NCBI GenBank assembly: GCA_003164035.1
Contig: PLRS01000167.1
Location: 1 to 34,797, forward strand
From: Bryobacterales bacterium
Lineage (GTDB): Bacteria > Acidobacteriota > Terriglobia > Bryobacterales > Bryobacteraceae
DNA: 34,797 nt
Reading direction: 5' to 3'
Part shown: positions 13,942-21,961 of the stretch, in pieces
Position numbering within the stretch: the stretch's first letter is position 1
Layout of the letters: each line of letters opens with the position of its first letter
The notes under the pieces: generated by a model
Databases searched by the model: none
Told to the model about the DNA's origin: nothing
Seen by the model: the letters and a program-made list of their open reading frames with translations, nothing else
Translations under genes and position numbers: made by a program

Positions 13942-15216
13942 ATGTTGTCGCGCTTGATTTGTTTCGCCTCCGCCCTGTCGCTGATGGCTCAGACGGCGGC
14001 CGCTCCTGGCGACACCGCCCGCAAGGCGCTCGATCTGCTTCTGGGCGGCAAGTACGCCGAGTTTTCGGCCATGCTCTCGCCCCCGTTCAAGGCCGCCACC
14101 ACCGAGGCCGGTTTTGGCAGATTAGTTGCCGAGGTCAAGAGCTGGGGCGCGGTCGGTAAGATCGGAGACCCGGCCGTGCAGGATATGGGCGTCAATGCCG
14201 TTGTCACCATTCCGGTGAGCTTCGCCACCCAGAACATCAATTTCCAGTTCGGCGTGAACAGCGGAACGGGGCTGGTTTCCGCCATGTTGATGCGGCCCGG
14301 CGCCACCAGTTGGCAGCGGCCGGAATACAGCGATCCCAAAGCCTTCCGCGAACGCGAAGTCACCTTCGGAGAAGGCGAAAACAAGCTGCCCGGATTGCTG
14401 ACCGTTCCCGCCTCCGGCCCAGGGCCGTTTCCGGCCGTTCTGCTGGTGCAAGGGTTCGGCCCCAAGGATAAGGACGACACCTCCCTCGCCGTGAAGCCGG
14501 CGCGCGACCTGGCCGAAGGCCTGGCCACCCGCGGCATCCTGACCATGCGTTACGAGAAGCGGACCAAGCAATACTTTCAGAGAATGCAGGGCAAGCCCTA
14601 TACCGCCGACGACGAAACCGTGAACGACGCCGTCGCCGCCCTCGAGTTTCTCCGCCGGCAGCCCGGTGTCGACGCTCATCGCGTGTTCCTGCTGGGCCAC
14701 GATCTGGGCGGGTACCTGGCTCCCCGCATCGCCACCGACGATGGCAAGCTGACTGGCTTGATTATGCTCGGCGCCAACGCGAGCCCGCTCGAGGACATCA
14801 TGATCTCCGAGCTGGCATCGGTCGGGGTGTCGCAAAAGAATATCGATGCCGCCAAGCTGCAAGCCGCGCGCGTCAAGAAGCTGGAAACGGCCGACGCCGA
14901 TGCGCCCCCTATCATGGGCCTGCCGGCGGAATACTGGCTTGACCTGAAGGGCTACAACCCGGTCGAGGTCGCCGGCAAACTCAACATCCCGATCCTGGTG
15001 ATCCACGGCGGGCGCGATTTTCAGGTGCCCCCGCAGGATTTCACGCTCTGGCAGGAGGGCCTGGGCGAACATCGCAACGTCACCCTCCACAGCTTTCCGG
15101 CTCTCGATCACCAGATGGTGGCGGGCGAAGGCAAGAGCACCGAGGCCGATTATAAGAAACCCGGTCACGTGGCTCCCGAAGTCGTCGATGAAATCGCTAA
15201 GTTCATCGTCCGGTAA
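13942..15216 (+). CDS. Exported alpha/beta hydrolase with DUF3887-type N-terminal domain
   Basis: The 424-residue protein has a signal peptide (1-21). A DUF3887-like domain follows (about 25-120), then an alpha/beta-hydrolase domain. The hydrolase part shows the oxyanion-side motif VQGFGPKDKDDT (169-180), the nucleophile elbow GHDLGG (252-257), the acid Asp359 in HGGRDFQVPP and His390 in ALDHQM. The nucleophile position is Asp254 (GAT), where close relatives that I recall have Ser (GHSLGG). Aspartate nucleophiles occur in haloalkane dehalogenases and epoxide hydrolases, so a changed reaction is possible; loss of esterase activity is the other option. ATG 13942 is chosen over the adjacent GTG because GGAG lies 5 bases before it. 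Confidence 0.85.
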   Translation: MLSRLICFASALSLMAQTAAAPGDTARKALDLLLGGKYAEFSAMLSPPFKAATTEAGFGRLVAEVKSWGAVGKIGDPAVQDMGVNAVVTIPVSFATQNINFQFGVNSGTGLVSAMLMRPGATSWQRPEYSDPKAFREREVTFGEGENKLPGLLTVPASGPGPFPAVLLVQGFGPKDKDDTSLAVKPARDLAEGLATRGILTMRYEKRTKQYFQRMQGKPYTADDETVNDAVAALEFLRRQPGVDAHRVFLLGHDLGGYLAPRIATDDGKLTGLIMLGANASPLEDIMISELASVGVSQKNIDAAKLQAARVKKLETADADAPPIMGLPAEYWLDLKGYNPVEVAGKLNIPILVIHGGRDFQVPPQDFTLWQEGLGEHRNVTLHSFPALDHQMVAGEGKSTEADYKKPGHVAPEVVDEIAKFIVR

Positions 15217-15240
15217 GAACCGAAGCCCGCTTTCAAACTC

Positions 15241-15501
15241 ATGAATTGGAACGATGCCGCTCAAGACCTGTTGAACCAGATCCTCTCCCAGACTCCCCGT
15301 CCGGTGCGCGGCCAAACCGAAGCGCAACTGCAGGGCGCGGCCGAGGCCCTGGCGGAGCAGGACGGGAAGAACCGCGTCGGCGTGGAAACCGTAATCGCCG
15401 CCTGGGTCGAGGTCACCCCCGAAACCCTCCGCCCCGATTTGCCACGCCTGATGGAGAGCTTCGGTCTCGATCCGGAAGAGTACCGGCACCTGTTGGAATA
15501 G
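15241..15501 (+). CDS. Small PCP_red-like domain protein
   Basis: The 86-residue protein follows the pattern of the domain at the end of the BchB subunit of dark protochlorophyllide reductase (Trp, Ala, Leu, then P-x-x-VR, a run of alanines, an AxxxG turn, and V-E-x-V-x-x-A): here W3, the VRG at 22-24, AEQDGKNRVGVETVIAAW at about 38-55. Free-standing versions occur in non-photosynthetic bacteria with unknown role. The C-terminal TPETLRPDLPRLMESFGLDP is an extra helical piece. It lies 24 bases after the hydrolase gene and 8 bases before the glycerate kinase ATG, so it is probably part of the same transcript. The domain call is from pattern memory. Confidence 0.6.
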   Translation: MNWNDAAQDLLNQILSQTPRPVRGQTEAQLQGAAEALAEQDGKNRVGVETVIAAWVEVTPETLRPDLPRLMESFGLDPEEYRHLLE

Positions 15502-15509
15502 CCCACCCC

Positions 15510-16799
15510 ATGAACAATCTCCTTCGCCGCCAGGCCCGCCAGATCTTCGATGAAGCGCTACGCGCGGCCGATCCCGAAGAGGCCGTCGAGCGGCACCTCC
15601 GTACCATCGACTTCGACCGTTTCCAGCGGATCTTTGTGCTGGGCGCGGGCAAAGCCGGCGCGTCCATGGCGCACGCCGCCGAACGCGTGCTCGGCAAGCG
15701 CATCACCGCCGGGCTGTTGAATGTCAAGGACGGTCACCTGGCCGAGCTCGCGCACATCGAGCTCCAGCAAGCGAGGCACCCGTTGCCCGATGAACGCGGC
15801 GTGGCCGGTTCCGAGCGCATCGCGGCCCTGGCGGAAGGCGCCGGCTCGGGCGACCTGGTACTCTGCCTGATCTCCGGCGGCGGTTCGGCCCTGCTGCCGC
15901 TTCCCGCCGACGGCATTACTCTCGCCGAAAAGCAGGAAGTCACCAAGCTGCTGCTCGCCTGTGGCGCCGACATCTACGAAATCAATACCCTGCGCAAGCA
16001 CCTTTCGCGCATCAAGGGCGGTCAACTGGCGCGCATGGCCGCGCCCGCCACGGTGGAAGCCCTGCTGCTGAGCGACGTAATCGGCGACGACCTGAGCGTG
16101 ATCGGCTCCGGTCCAACCGCTCCCGACGCGTCCACCTTCGCCGACGCCGCGGCCATTGTCGACCGCTACGGGCTGGGGCCGCGCCTGCCCGATGCCGTGC
16201 GCCTGCGCCTGGAGCGCGGCGCGCGCGGCGAAATCGCCGAGACACCCAAACCCGGCGACCCGCTGTTCGAGCGCGTGCGCAATACCGTCGTGGGCGGCAA
16301 TCGCCTGGCGCTCGATCGCGCCGCCGCCTGCGCCGCCGGTTTAGGCTTCCACACCCTTGTGCTGGCTTCGACCATCCAGGGCGAAACCCGCGATGTGGCG
16401 CGCATGCACGCCGCCATCGCCCGCGAAGTGGTCGAATCCGGCAGACCCGCGTCGCCGCCCGCCGCTATCGTCAGCGGCGGAGAAACCACCGTGAACTTGC
16501 GCGGCGCCGGCCTGGGCGGGCGCAACCAGGAGTTCGTTCTGGCCGCCGCCATCGATATCGCCGGCCTTCCCAACGTGGTGGTGTTCAGCGCCGGCACGGA
16601 TGGAACCGACGGGCCCACCGACGCCGCCGGTGCCGTTGCGGACGGCGAAACCCTGGCGCGCAATCCCGCCGCCGCCGCATACCTGGAGCGCAACGATTCC
16701 TACCATTATTTCGCGCCCCTCGGAGACCTGGTCATGACCGGCCCCACCAACACCAACGTGGCCGACGTGCATATTCTTCTAATCGGTGCGCCGGCGTGA
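15510..16799 (+). CDS. Glycerate 2-kinase (DUF4147/MOFRL family)
   Basis: The 429-residue protein phosphorylates glycerate to 2-phosphoglycerate; older names for the family are TtuD or hydroxypyruvate reductase. Expected motifs run in order: LGAGKAGASMAHAAE, LISGGGSALLPLP, NTLRKHLSRIKGGQLA, LLSDVIGDDLSVIGSGPTAP, SGGETTVNLRGAGLGGRNQE and, in the C-terminal MOFRL domain, FSAGTDGTDGPTDAAGA and TGPTNTNVADVHILLIG. Start ATG 15510 is the first in frame after the preceding gene. The downstream TPR gene overlaps its stop by 4 bases. Such kinases return glycerate from serine, glyoxylate or tartrate breakdown to central metabolism; no other enzyme of these routes is adjacent. Confidence 0.93.
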   Translation: MNNLLRRQARQIFDEALRAADPEEAVERHLRTIDFDRFQRIFVLGAGKAGASMAHAAERVLGKRITAGLLNVKDGHLAELAHIELQQARHPLPDERGVAGSERIAALAEGAGSGDLVLCLISGGGSALLPLPADGITLAEKQEVTKLLLACGADIYEINTLRKHLSRIKGGQLARMAAPATVEALLLSDVIGDDLSVIGSGPTAPDASTFADAAAIVDRYGLGPRLPDAVRLRLERGARGEIAETPKPGDPLFERVRNTVVGGNRLALDRAAACAAGLGFHTLVLASTIQGETRDVARMHAAIAREVVESGRPASPPAAIVSGGETTVNLRGAGLGGRNQEFVLAAAIDIAGLPNVVVFSAGTDGTDGPTDAAGAVADGETLARNPAAAAYLERNDSYHYFAPLGDLVMTGPTNTNVADVHILLIGAPA

Positions 16800-17146
16800 G
16801 TTTCTGGCGCAAAGAAGTCGTGGATGTCGCCCTCGGCGCCGAAACCCGCCGCCAGATGGCCGAACAGCGCGCCTGGATCGAGCGAGAGCCCGCCAATCCG
16901 CGCCCCTATTTTCACCTGGCCCAGTTCTACCGCATGGAAGGCCGCGAGGATGACGGCCTCGGCCTCCTGCTTGAAGCCGTGCGTCTCGACCCCCAATTCG
17001 CCCCTGCCCACGCTGCCCTGGCCGAAATCTACGCCGTCCGCGGCGATTACCCCGCCGCCTGGCGTCACGCCCGTGCCGCCGAGTCTCATGGCGACCCGCG
17101 CGCCGCCGACATGCTCCGCCGCCACCAGGTGGGACAGGCTTCCTAG
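16796..17146 (+). CDS. TPR-repeat small protein
   Basis: The 116-residue protein has two clear tetratricopeptide-type helix pairs: NPRPYFHLAQFYRMEGREDD-type at about 34-53, followed by LEAVRLDPQFAPAHAALAEI and YAVRGDYPAAWRHARAAE. TPR units bind other proteins. There is no signal peptide; the N-terminal MSFWRKEV could touch the membrane. It begins with GTG that overlaps the glycerate kinase stop (GTGA), so it is translationally coupled to that enzyme. Its partner is unknown. Confidence 0.75.
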   Translation: MSFWRKEVVDVALGAETRRQMAEQRAWIEREPANPRPYFHLAQFYRMEGREDDGLGLLLEAVRLDPQFAPAHAALAEIYAVRGDYPAAWRHARAAESHGDPRAADMLRRHQVGQAS

Positions 17147-17282
17147 CGTTGGCTGTCAAGCCTGCGGAGCGGAGAGTGTAGGTCTTGTGCGTCTGGCCAA
17201 GGTCCAGCCAGGCACTTCGTGCACTTCGAGCGTCGTCGCGGCGCGGGGTGAAAACCGGCCGCCGCTCCGCTTCCCGCGCGCC

Positions 17283-17288
17283 TATAAT
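17283..17288 (+). promoter_or_regulatory. Consensus -10 element (TATAAT) 5 bases before a start codon
   Basis: A perfect TATAAT ends 5 bases before ATG 17294. A transcript started at the normal distance would begin at or beside the A of the ATG, i.e. leaderless. No good -35 hexamer or ribosome site is visible. Confidence 0.45.
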
Positions 17289-17293
17289 CGGTT

Positions 17294-18184
17294 ATGCGGA
17301 ACGTGTCGCGCCGTTTATTTCTGGGAGTTTCCGCCGTGAGCGCCCTGGCCGCCGAGTCCGGCGGCGATTACCGGATCCTCGATCCCCATGTACATGTCTG
17401 GAAGCACGATCCCCAGTATCCGTTCGCTGCCGGGGCCAAAGTGCCCGACCGCGACGCCACGCCGGAGCAACTGCTGGCGTTGATGAAGGCCAACGGCGTC
17501 GCCCGCACGGTCATCATACAGGTGATTCACTACCGTTATGACAACGCCTACCTGGCGTCCGTGCTGAAACGATACCCGGCGATGTTTCAAGGCGTGGCGC
17601 GGGTAGATCCGCTCGATCCGGCCGCTCCCGACCACCTTTCCCACCTCACCGAAGAGGGTTTTCGAGGGGTTCGTTTGAGCCCTGCCGGCGACGCCTCGGG
17701 GGATTGGTTTCACGGCCCGCTCATGCCGCCGCTGTGGAAGCGCTGCCTGCAGTTGAAGGTTCCCATGACGGTGCTGGCGCCCATCGGCCGCATGCCCGAG
17801 GTCGGGCTGCTGCTGGAGCGCATGCCGGAGCTGACCGTGGTGATCGATCACATGGCCGATTGCCCGGTCGACGAGCCGCGCGAGCTCGATAAGCTGATCG
17901 CCTTGCGGCGCTATCCCAGCCTGTTCGTCAAGATTTCCCACACCTGGTCGCTCTCGCGCCAGAGCTACCCATGGCTGGACGCGCAGGAACACGTGCGCCG
18001 CCTGCACGCCGCTTTCGGCCCCGAGCGTCTGATGTGGGCCACGGACTGGCCCATTATCGAGGCCAAGTCCACCTACGATAAAGCTCTGACGGTGGTTCGC
18101 GACGATATGAAGTTTCTCAACGCCGAAGACAAGCGTTGGATGCTGAGCAAGACCATCGAACGGGTATGGCCCTTTAGAGCCTAG
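17294..18184 (+). CDS. Tat-exported amidohydrolase (amidohydrolase_2 family)
   Basis: The 296-residue protein has an N-terminal twin-arginine signal (SRRLFLG at 5-11, then a short hydrophobic stretch ending at Ala-Ala-Glu). The mature part is a TIM-barrel metal hydrolase: DPHVHVW (about 30-36) supplies the first metal-binding histidines, VIDHMADCP a further one, and WATDWPI near 250 the conserved aspartate. Relatives hydrolyse lactones or decarboxylate aromatic acids (fuconolactonase and 2-pyrone-4,6-dicarboxylate hydrolase types). The substrate cannot be chosen from sequence. The Tat signal fits export after folding with bound metal. The product ends with WPFRA and is full length. Confidence 0.85.
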   Translation: MRNVSRRLFLGVSAVSALAAESGGDYRILDPHVHVWKHDPQYPFAAGAKVPDRDATPEQLLALMKANGVARTVIIQVIHYRYDNAYLASVLKRYPAMFQGVARVDPLDPAAPDHLSHLTEEGFRGVRLSPAGDASGDWFHGPLMPPLWKRCLQLKVPMTVLAPIGRMPEVGLLLERMPELTVVIDHMADCPVDEPRELDKLIALRRYPSLFVKISHTWSLSRQSYPWLDAQEHVRRLHAAFGPERLMWATDWPIIEAKSTYDKALTVVRDDMKFLNAEDKRWMLSKTIERVWPFRA

Positions 18185-18200
18185 GCGGCTGTCCGTCTTT

Positions 18201-18250
18201 GGGTGGGGCAGGCGGTTCCGCCCAATGCCCTTTACGGTCGCGGCTCTTGC
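18201..18250. repeat. Fragments of two intergenic repeat types
   Basis: GTGGGGCAGGCGGTTCCGCC matches the hairpin repeat at 13824, cut before its second arm is complete. It is followed by ACGGTCGCGGCTC, which matches part of the family B stem. This looks like repeat debris and has no coding support. Confidence 0.45.
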
Positions 18251-18356
18251 TCGCGGCGCGGTGCGGCGTGTGGATACGCACAGCGCCGCCGCGATCTTGC
18301 CGGGGCCGGGTACCCTTCCACCCCGGGCGGAGCGTCTTCACAATCAGGAGGGGCTT

Positions 18357-18680
18357 ATGCAGGTACGTGTGCGGATCCACCGTTGGGTGGTCTGGTGGTT
18401 CTATGTGGGCGTAGTCTGCGGCGTGGTCGCGCTCATCAACATTCTCGGCCGGGATCTGTCTCGAACACAGGAGAGAATTATCCTCCTGATCGGTGTAGTG
18501 CATTGGGTTCTGGGAGGCTTGGTGTGTTATGCCCTTGACGCGGTTCGAATCGAGGAGGGCTCGTCCGGGCGGCTGAAAAGGGAAGAACCAACGAGGCCGC
18601 GAGACGCGCCGGAGTGGCACCCCGCATCCGATTTCATTCTCCCCGGGACCAGAAAGAGGGTTCTGCCGCCAGGGCTCTGA
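18357..18680 (+). CDS. Small two-helix membrane protein
   Basis: The 107-residue protein has two hydrophobic helices (about residues 10-30, WVVWWFYVGVVCGVVALINI, and 40-60) followed by a charged tail of about 45 residues ending in WHPASDFILPGTRKRVLPP. ATG 18357 is fixed by a strong AGGAGGGG ribosome site 4 bases upstream; the longer in-frame opening from 18225 is repeat debris. It is not a family I recognise. The tail end with Asp-Phe-Ile-Leu-Pro-Gly-Thr might contact another protein. Confidence 0.7.
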   Translation: MQVRVRIHRWVVWWFYVGVVCGVVALINILGRDLSRTQERIILLIGVVHWVLGGLVCYALDAVRIEEGSSGRLKREEPTRPRDAPEWHPASDFILPGTRKRVLPPGL

Positions 18681-18802
18681 ACGAATCCGCCGGCGGATGA
18701 TTTCGGCCCGAAACCTGAAACCGCCGGTGCTGGAGTGCGTCACAGCAGACAGTCCATGGTTGCCGGCTCGCGGGAGCCGTAGAATTGTAACGGGAGGCCA
18801 GG

Positions 18803-19495
18803 ATGTCTCTGCGCGGGGGTTTGATCGCAGCGATCATGGCGGTAGCCGCCGTCGTTCGGGCGGGGGACCAGGGGATTGGGCCGCGGCCGGCGCCGACCGA
18901 TTATCCGGCCTGGCGGACGGCGGGCGGATTGACATTGGCCGCCGCGGTGTTGACACCGGAGCAGGTGAAGAAGCGCTTCCACACGAATCTGAATCGCGGG
19001 TACGTGGCGGTAGAAGTGGCGGTCTATCCGGAAGCGGGCCGCGAGGTCAACCTGGCCGTGCAGGATTTCATGGCGCGCTTCGGTTCGGATCCCGAAATCC
19101 AGCGCCCGCTGGGCCCGCCGGTTATCGCCGCGCGGCTGGGGAAGAAAGACGCGCCTCCACCGGACGCTCGCGGCAAGGTACACGTTTACACCACTGAGAC
19201 CGTCGGCTACGAACACGGGCCTTACGGGCGCAGCGGGGTATACACGGGAACCAGCACCGCGGTGGGGATTGGCGATCCGGGAGTTCCGCCCCCGCCTCCA
19301 CCGGCTCCCTCGGGCATGGACCGGACCGGCATCCGGCTGGAACTGGATCAACTGTCGCTGCCGGAAGGCAAGATATCGCAGGCGACGGCCGGTTACCTTT
19401 ATTTTGCGAAGCCGGCCAAGGGGAAGTTGTCGCCGCTCCATCTCACCTATTACGGGGAGCAGGGGCAGATTCAGATCGAGGTTCCGGCAAAATAG
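18803..19495 (+). CDS. Exported protein of unknown function
   Basis: The 230-residue protein has a signal peptide (1-20, cleavage near VRA-GDQ). A proline-rich linker (GVPPPPPPAPSG, about 165-176) separates a globular N-terminal part from a short C-terminal strand-rich part that begins RTGIRLELDQLSLPEG and ends in QIQIEVPAK. The N-terminal part contains LTPEQVKKRFHTNLNRGYVA and VAVEVAVYPE, which resemble exported proteins of unknown function in acidobacteria. GGGAGGCC is placed just before the ATG as ribosome site. No catalytic motif is seen. Confidence 0.7.
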   Translation: MSLRGGLIAAIMAVAAVVRAGDQGIGPRPAPTDYPAWRTAGGLTLAAAVLTPEQVKKRFHTNLNRGYVAVEVAVYPEAGREVNLAVQDFMARFGSDPEIQRPLGPPVIAARLGKKDAPPPDARGKVHVYTTETVGYEHGPYGRSGVYTGTSTAVGIGDPGVPPPPPPAPSGMDRTGIRLELDQLSLPEGKISQATAGYLYFAKPAKGKLSPLHLTYYGEQGQIQIEVPAK

Positions 19496-19526
19496 GCGCG
19501 GGGGCCGCGGCACGAGCCCCCCGCCT
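19494..19526. terminator. Hairpin between convergent genes
   Basis: AGGCGCGGGGG pairs with CCCCCCGCCT with one mismatch, at the meeting point of the genes ending at 19495 and 19541. A TTTT lies 9 bases beyond on the plus side. It may end transcription from both directions, but the T-run is too distant for a textbook terminator. Confidence 0.35.
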
Positions 19527-19540
19527 ATCGCCGACTTTTC

Positions 19541-20128
19541 CTAAGCGCGTCGACGTCGCCTGGACAGGCCCAGGACAGCCGCCAGGCCGCCGCCGAGCAA
19601 CGTCACCGAACCCGGTTCGGGAGCTCCCGTGAACGAATTAACCGTAAGCGGTTCTTCCAGGCTGAACCAGTTCGAACCGGCCACGGCGATGCCGGGGCTA
19701 AAATTCACGGTACCCGATGTTTGCGGGCCGTTGATTCCACTGAAGGTCACGCCCACGGGTGCGTAACCGCTGGGATCGGTGGAGCCGGCACAGCCCGCGA
19801 TGGGTGCAAAACCGGCGGAGCAGGCGCCATCGCCATCGAAACCAAAAATACCGACCGTGCTGGTCAGGATGATGGAATCGAGGACGCCGGAGGAACTATT
19901 GAGTATCCCGATCAAGGTGTCGTCGTAGGCATCGAAAGGACCCAGGTCCGGGGAACTCGCGGCGACGGAGAAAGCCGTAGCGGCGCCGGAACCATTTACC
20001 GCGGTAACCGTGATGAGGAGTTCGCACCCGCTCGTGTCGTTGCCGACCGGGGGGCACTCTGGAAACGAAACGCCGGCGAACGCCGTGGCCGCCAAGGCGA
20101 AAAATCCACCCAATAAACTGAGCTTCAT
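19541..20128 (-). CDS. PEP-CTERM exported protein
   Basis: The 195-residue protein has a signal peptide (1-18, cleaving near AFA-GVS) and ends with a PEP-CTERM sorting signal: PEPGS, a hydrophobic helix (VTLLGGGLAAVLGL) and the basic tail SRRRRRA. Such proteins are cut and handled by an exosortase, usually in bacteria that make extracellular polysaccharide. The mature part is Gly/Ser/Thr-rich and beta-type with four cysteines that could form two disulphides. ATG 20128 is chosen because AAGGAGGG lies 4 bases upstream; an upstream ATG at 20149 has no such site. No exosortase gene is in the window. Confidence 0.88.
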   Translation of the reverse strand: MKLSLLGGFFALAATAFAGVSFPECPPVGNDTSGCELLITVTAVNGSGAATAFSVAASSPDLGPFDAYDDTLIGILNSSSGVLDSIILTSTVGIFGFDGDGACSAGFAPIAGCAGSTDPSGYAPVGVTFSGINGPQTSGTVNFSPGIAVAGSNWFSLEEPLTVNSFTGAPEPGSVTLLGGGLAAVLGLSRRRRRA

Positions 20129-20136
20129 AACCCTCC

Positions 20137-20248
20137 TTGTCTTGGACAACTACAAGGCACCCTCTGAGATGTGCCGTGGCTGAAATTGTATGATGTGCCA
20201 GTGTGCCTGTCTATACGTAAGAGCACCTTTGTTGTCCAATTAGGACAA
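20137..20248. promoter_or_regulatory. Two TTGTC/GGACAA palindromes upstream of the PEP-CTERM gene
   Basis: TTGTCC-AATTA-GGACAA is at 20232-20248 and TTGTC-TT-GGACAA at 20137-20149, 9 bases upstream of the start codon. Repeated half-sites of one sequence fit a dimeric repressor. No known regulator is implied; the sites could also be chance. Confidence 0.35.
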
Positions 20249-20314
20249 AATGGTTCTAGCACTTTCTTAGAGCGGCTGGGCCGGCGCAGTGGCGCCGCCG
20301 ATGGAGGGGCCGCT

Positions 20315-21358
20315 TCAGTTATGGCCGGGCAAAGTGACGATCACGGTGGCGCCATCTTCGGCGTCCAGGATCCTGGTCACGGGCTTTAGCACAGGCTGAG
20401 GAACGGGCGGCAGATGAGCCGGCACGCGCTTTGGGGCCAACATATTCAGGGTGGAAGGCGGAAGCCCTGGGCCGTGAAGTTGCTCCGACAACGCCTTGGT
20501 TACCGCCTCGCGCTGGCCGGCGAGAGCCTGTTTCCATTCCTGGCGTGGAATGGCGATCTCGATCCGGATCGACTGCCCTTCGGATTTCACCTGGAATTGA
20601 GAGGACTTGGTAACAGGCTGCGACCTGAGCATGGTTTCCAAAAGCTCGGCCGCCATCGTCAACTTGGCGGTGTCCTGGGCCGAGCGGACATCGAAGCGGA
20701 AGGAAGCTTCGAACCCGTCGCGAAACGATGCGCCAAACTGGCCACTGTCCAGGGACTTGATGGCCTCGGCCGCGGACTTCGGCAGGGCGGCCGTCTCGGG
20801 CCGGGTCCCAAAGCCCCAGACGTCGTATTTGGCGCGCAATTCAGCCACCCGTTCGGCCAGGCCGCCAGTGGCCGGAACCGCCTTGGCGAAACGTTCCAAA
20901 GCCGCCCGGACCAGCGCTTCCTCGCCAGCCACGGCGGTATTGACGTCCGGGAAGGCGATCGCTCCGCCGCCGGGACCGGCCCGAAGCAAGGGCACGCCGC
21001 GATCCGTCAAGGTGGCCATTTCGGCCAGTTCCGAAACCGGAAAACGGCCTCGCAACCATAGCAGTGCCGGCGGTGTCGCCCCCTCGCCAGTCGAGGAAAT
21101 CACCACTTCGTCCAAGTCGCGGGAGGGATCGAAACCGGTCAGGGGCGTGGAACTCAATGCCAAAGCGGCCTGCGCGCGCCAATCCGGCGGCAGCAGGTCC
21201 GAGATGCCGTCCAGCGCGCGGTTCACCCGCAGACCCAGCACCAATTTGGCGTCCGGGAGGATAGCCGGTACGGGCAGGGTTTGGGCCGGAGCCAAGCCAA
21301 CGCACGCCAGCATCAAAAAGGCTGCCCGGCACGCCTTGCCGCGATCGAAGTCCGTCAT
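20315..21358 (-). CDS. Exported protein of unknown function
   Basis: The 347-residue protein has a signal peptide (about 10-26, ending AQT). The rest has alternating strands and helices, with LPDAKLVLGLRVNRALD, DEVVISSTGEGATPPALLWL and TAVAGEEALVRAALERF; this resembles the general DUF3352-like layout of exported acidobacterial proteins where each domain repeats a strand-helix unit. A C-terminal ILDAEDGATVIVTLPGH is a neat short strand. There is no catalytic signature. The gene is separate from the PEP-CTERM gene by 166 bases and may have its own leader RNA (see 21449-21505). Confidence 0.7.
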   Translation of the reverse strand: MTDFDRGKACRAAFLMLACVGLAPAQTLPVPAILPDAKLVLGLRVNRALDGISDLLPPDWRAQAALALSSTPLTGFDPSRDLDEVVISSTGEGATPPALLWLRGRFPVSELAEMATLTDRGVPLLRAGPGGGAIAFPDVNTAVAGEEALVRAALERFAKAVPATGGLAERVAELRAKYDVWGFGTRPETAALPKSAAEAIKSLDSGQFGASFRDGFEASFRFDVRSAQDTAKLTMAAELLETMLRSQPVTKSSQFQVKSEGQSIRIEIAIPRQEWKQALAGQREAVTKALSEQLHGPGLPPSTLNMLAPKRVPAHLPPVPQPVLKPVTRILDAEDGATVIVTLPGHN

Positions 21359-21961
21359 GATGCCAGCATCGGGTAATTCTCGCCGTCAGGCCACACTTAC
21401 CTCGGATAGGAGGGCAGCATTAACCTTCGGGTGCGCGTGGGAGGCCCCAAAAAGGAAAACCGCATCGGCGGAGCCCCCAGACCTACGGGACCCTTACCGA
21501 TGCGGCTCGCCCTGGGAAGGGCTGGAATCCGGCGTCGGGCTGCCTGGCTCGAGAAACTTAATTCGGTCCATCCCTGGTTAGGTCCGCGTCCATTTTTCCT
21601 CACCAGAAACGCCAGACAACGACCGATACCCGTGATTCCCTGGAGAGCTCGAAATAATCCGGTTCAAAAAAAATCCCCTCTGCAGCAACCGCCAGGCGAA
21701 AACGAATGAGCTAAAACCACTGCAAACATCGGCTCCCGCAAGCGCGCTGTCTCTTTCGGCTCAATCTTCATCCGCCTGCCTGTTGCAGCAGAGGGCAGGT
21801 TTGAAAGTTTACTTCACCAATTCACCCTTATCAATAGCAACCGTACACCCACCTGTCAATGGGCATTACCCCTTTTATTTCAGTTCTTTTGTGGAGTCGG
21901 GCGAAGAGAACCGGGGCGCAGGTGGGCAGGTGCTGTGTCGCTATGACACAATCGGAACAGA
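21359..21961. other. 603-bp gap between divergent genes
   Basis: No gene is supported. The left third holds the hairpin with T-runs at 21449-21505. The rest is less GC-rich than the genes and contains A-runs (for example near 21667-21675) and several short direct repeats of GGGCAGGT-type near 21790 and 21920. I looked for tRNA, c-di-GMP, cobalamin and SAM riboswitch patterns and matched none. Promoters for the two divergent genes should lie here. Confidence 0.5.
21449..21505 (-). terminator. Terminator-like hairpin in the leader of the 20315-21358 gene
   Basis: On the minus strand CCGCATCGG (21505-21497) pairs with CCGATGCGG (21468-21460) in a 9-bp stem with a 28-base loop, followed at once by TTTTCCTTTTT. 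It lies upstream of the coding start at 21358, so a transcript from further up would meet it before the gene. This is the arrangement of an attenuator or RNA switch, or simply a terminator of some other transcript. Confidence 0.4.

Noticed and set aside
21359-21961. tRNA, 6S RNA or known riboswitch in the 603-bp gap
   Set aside because: No cloverleaf, no c-di-GMP, cobalamin, TPP or SAM signature could be matched on either strand.
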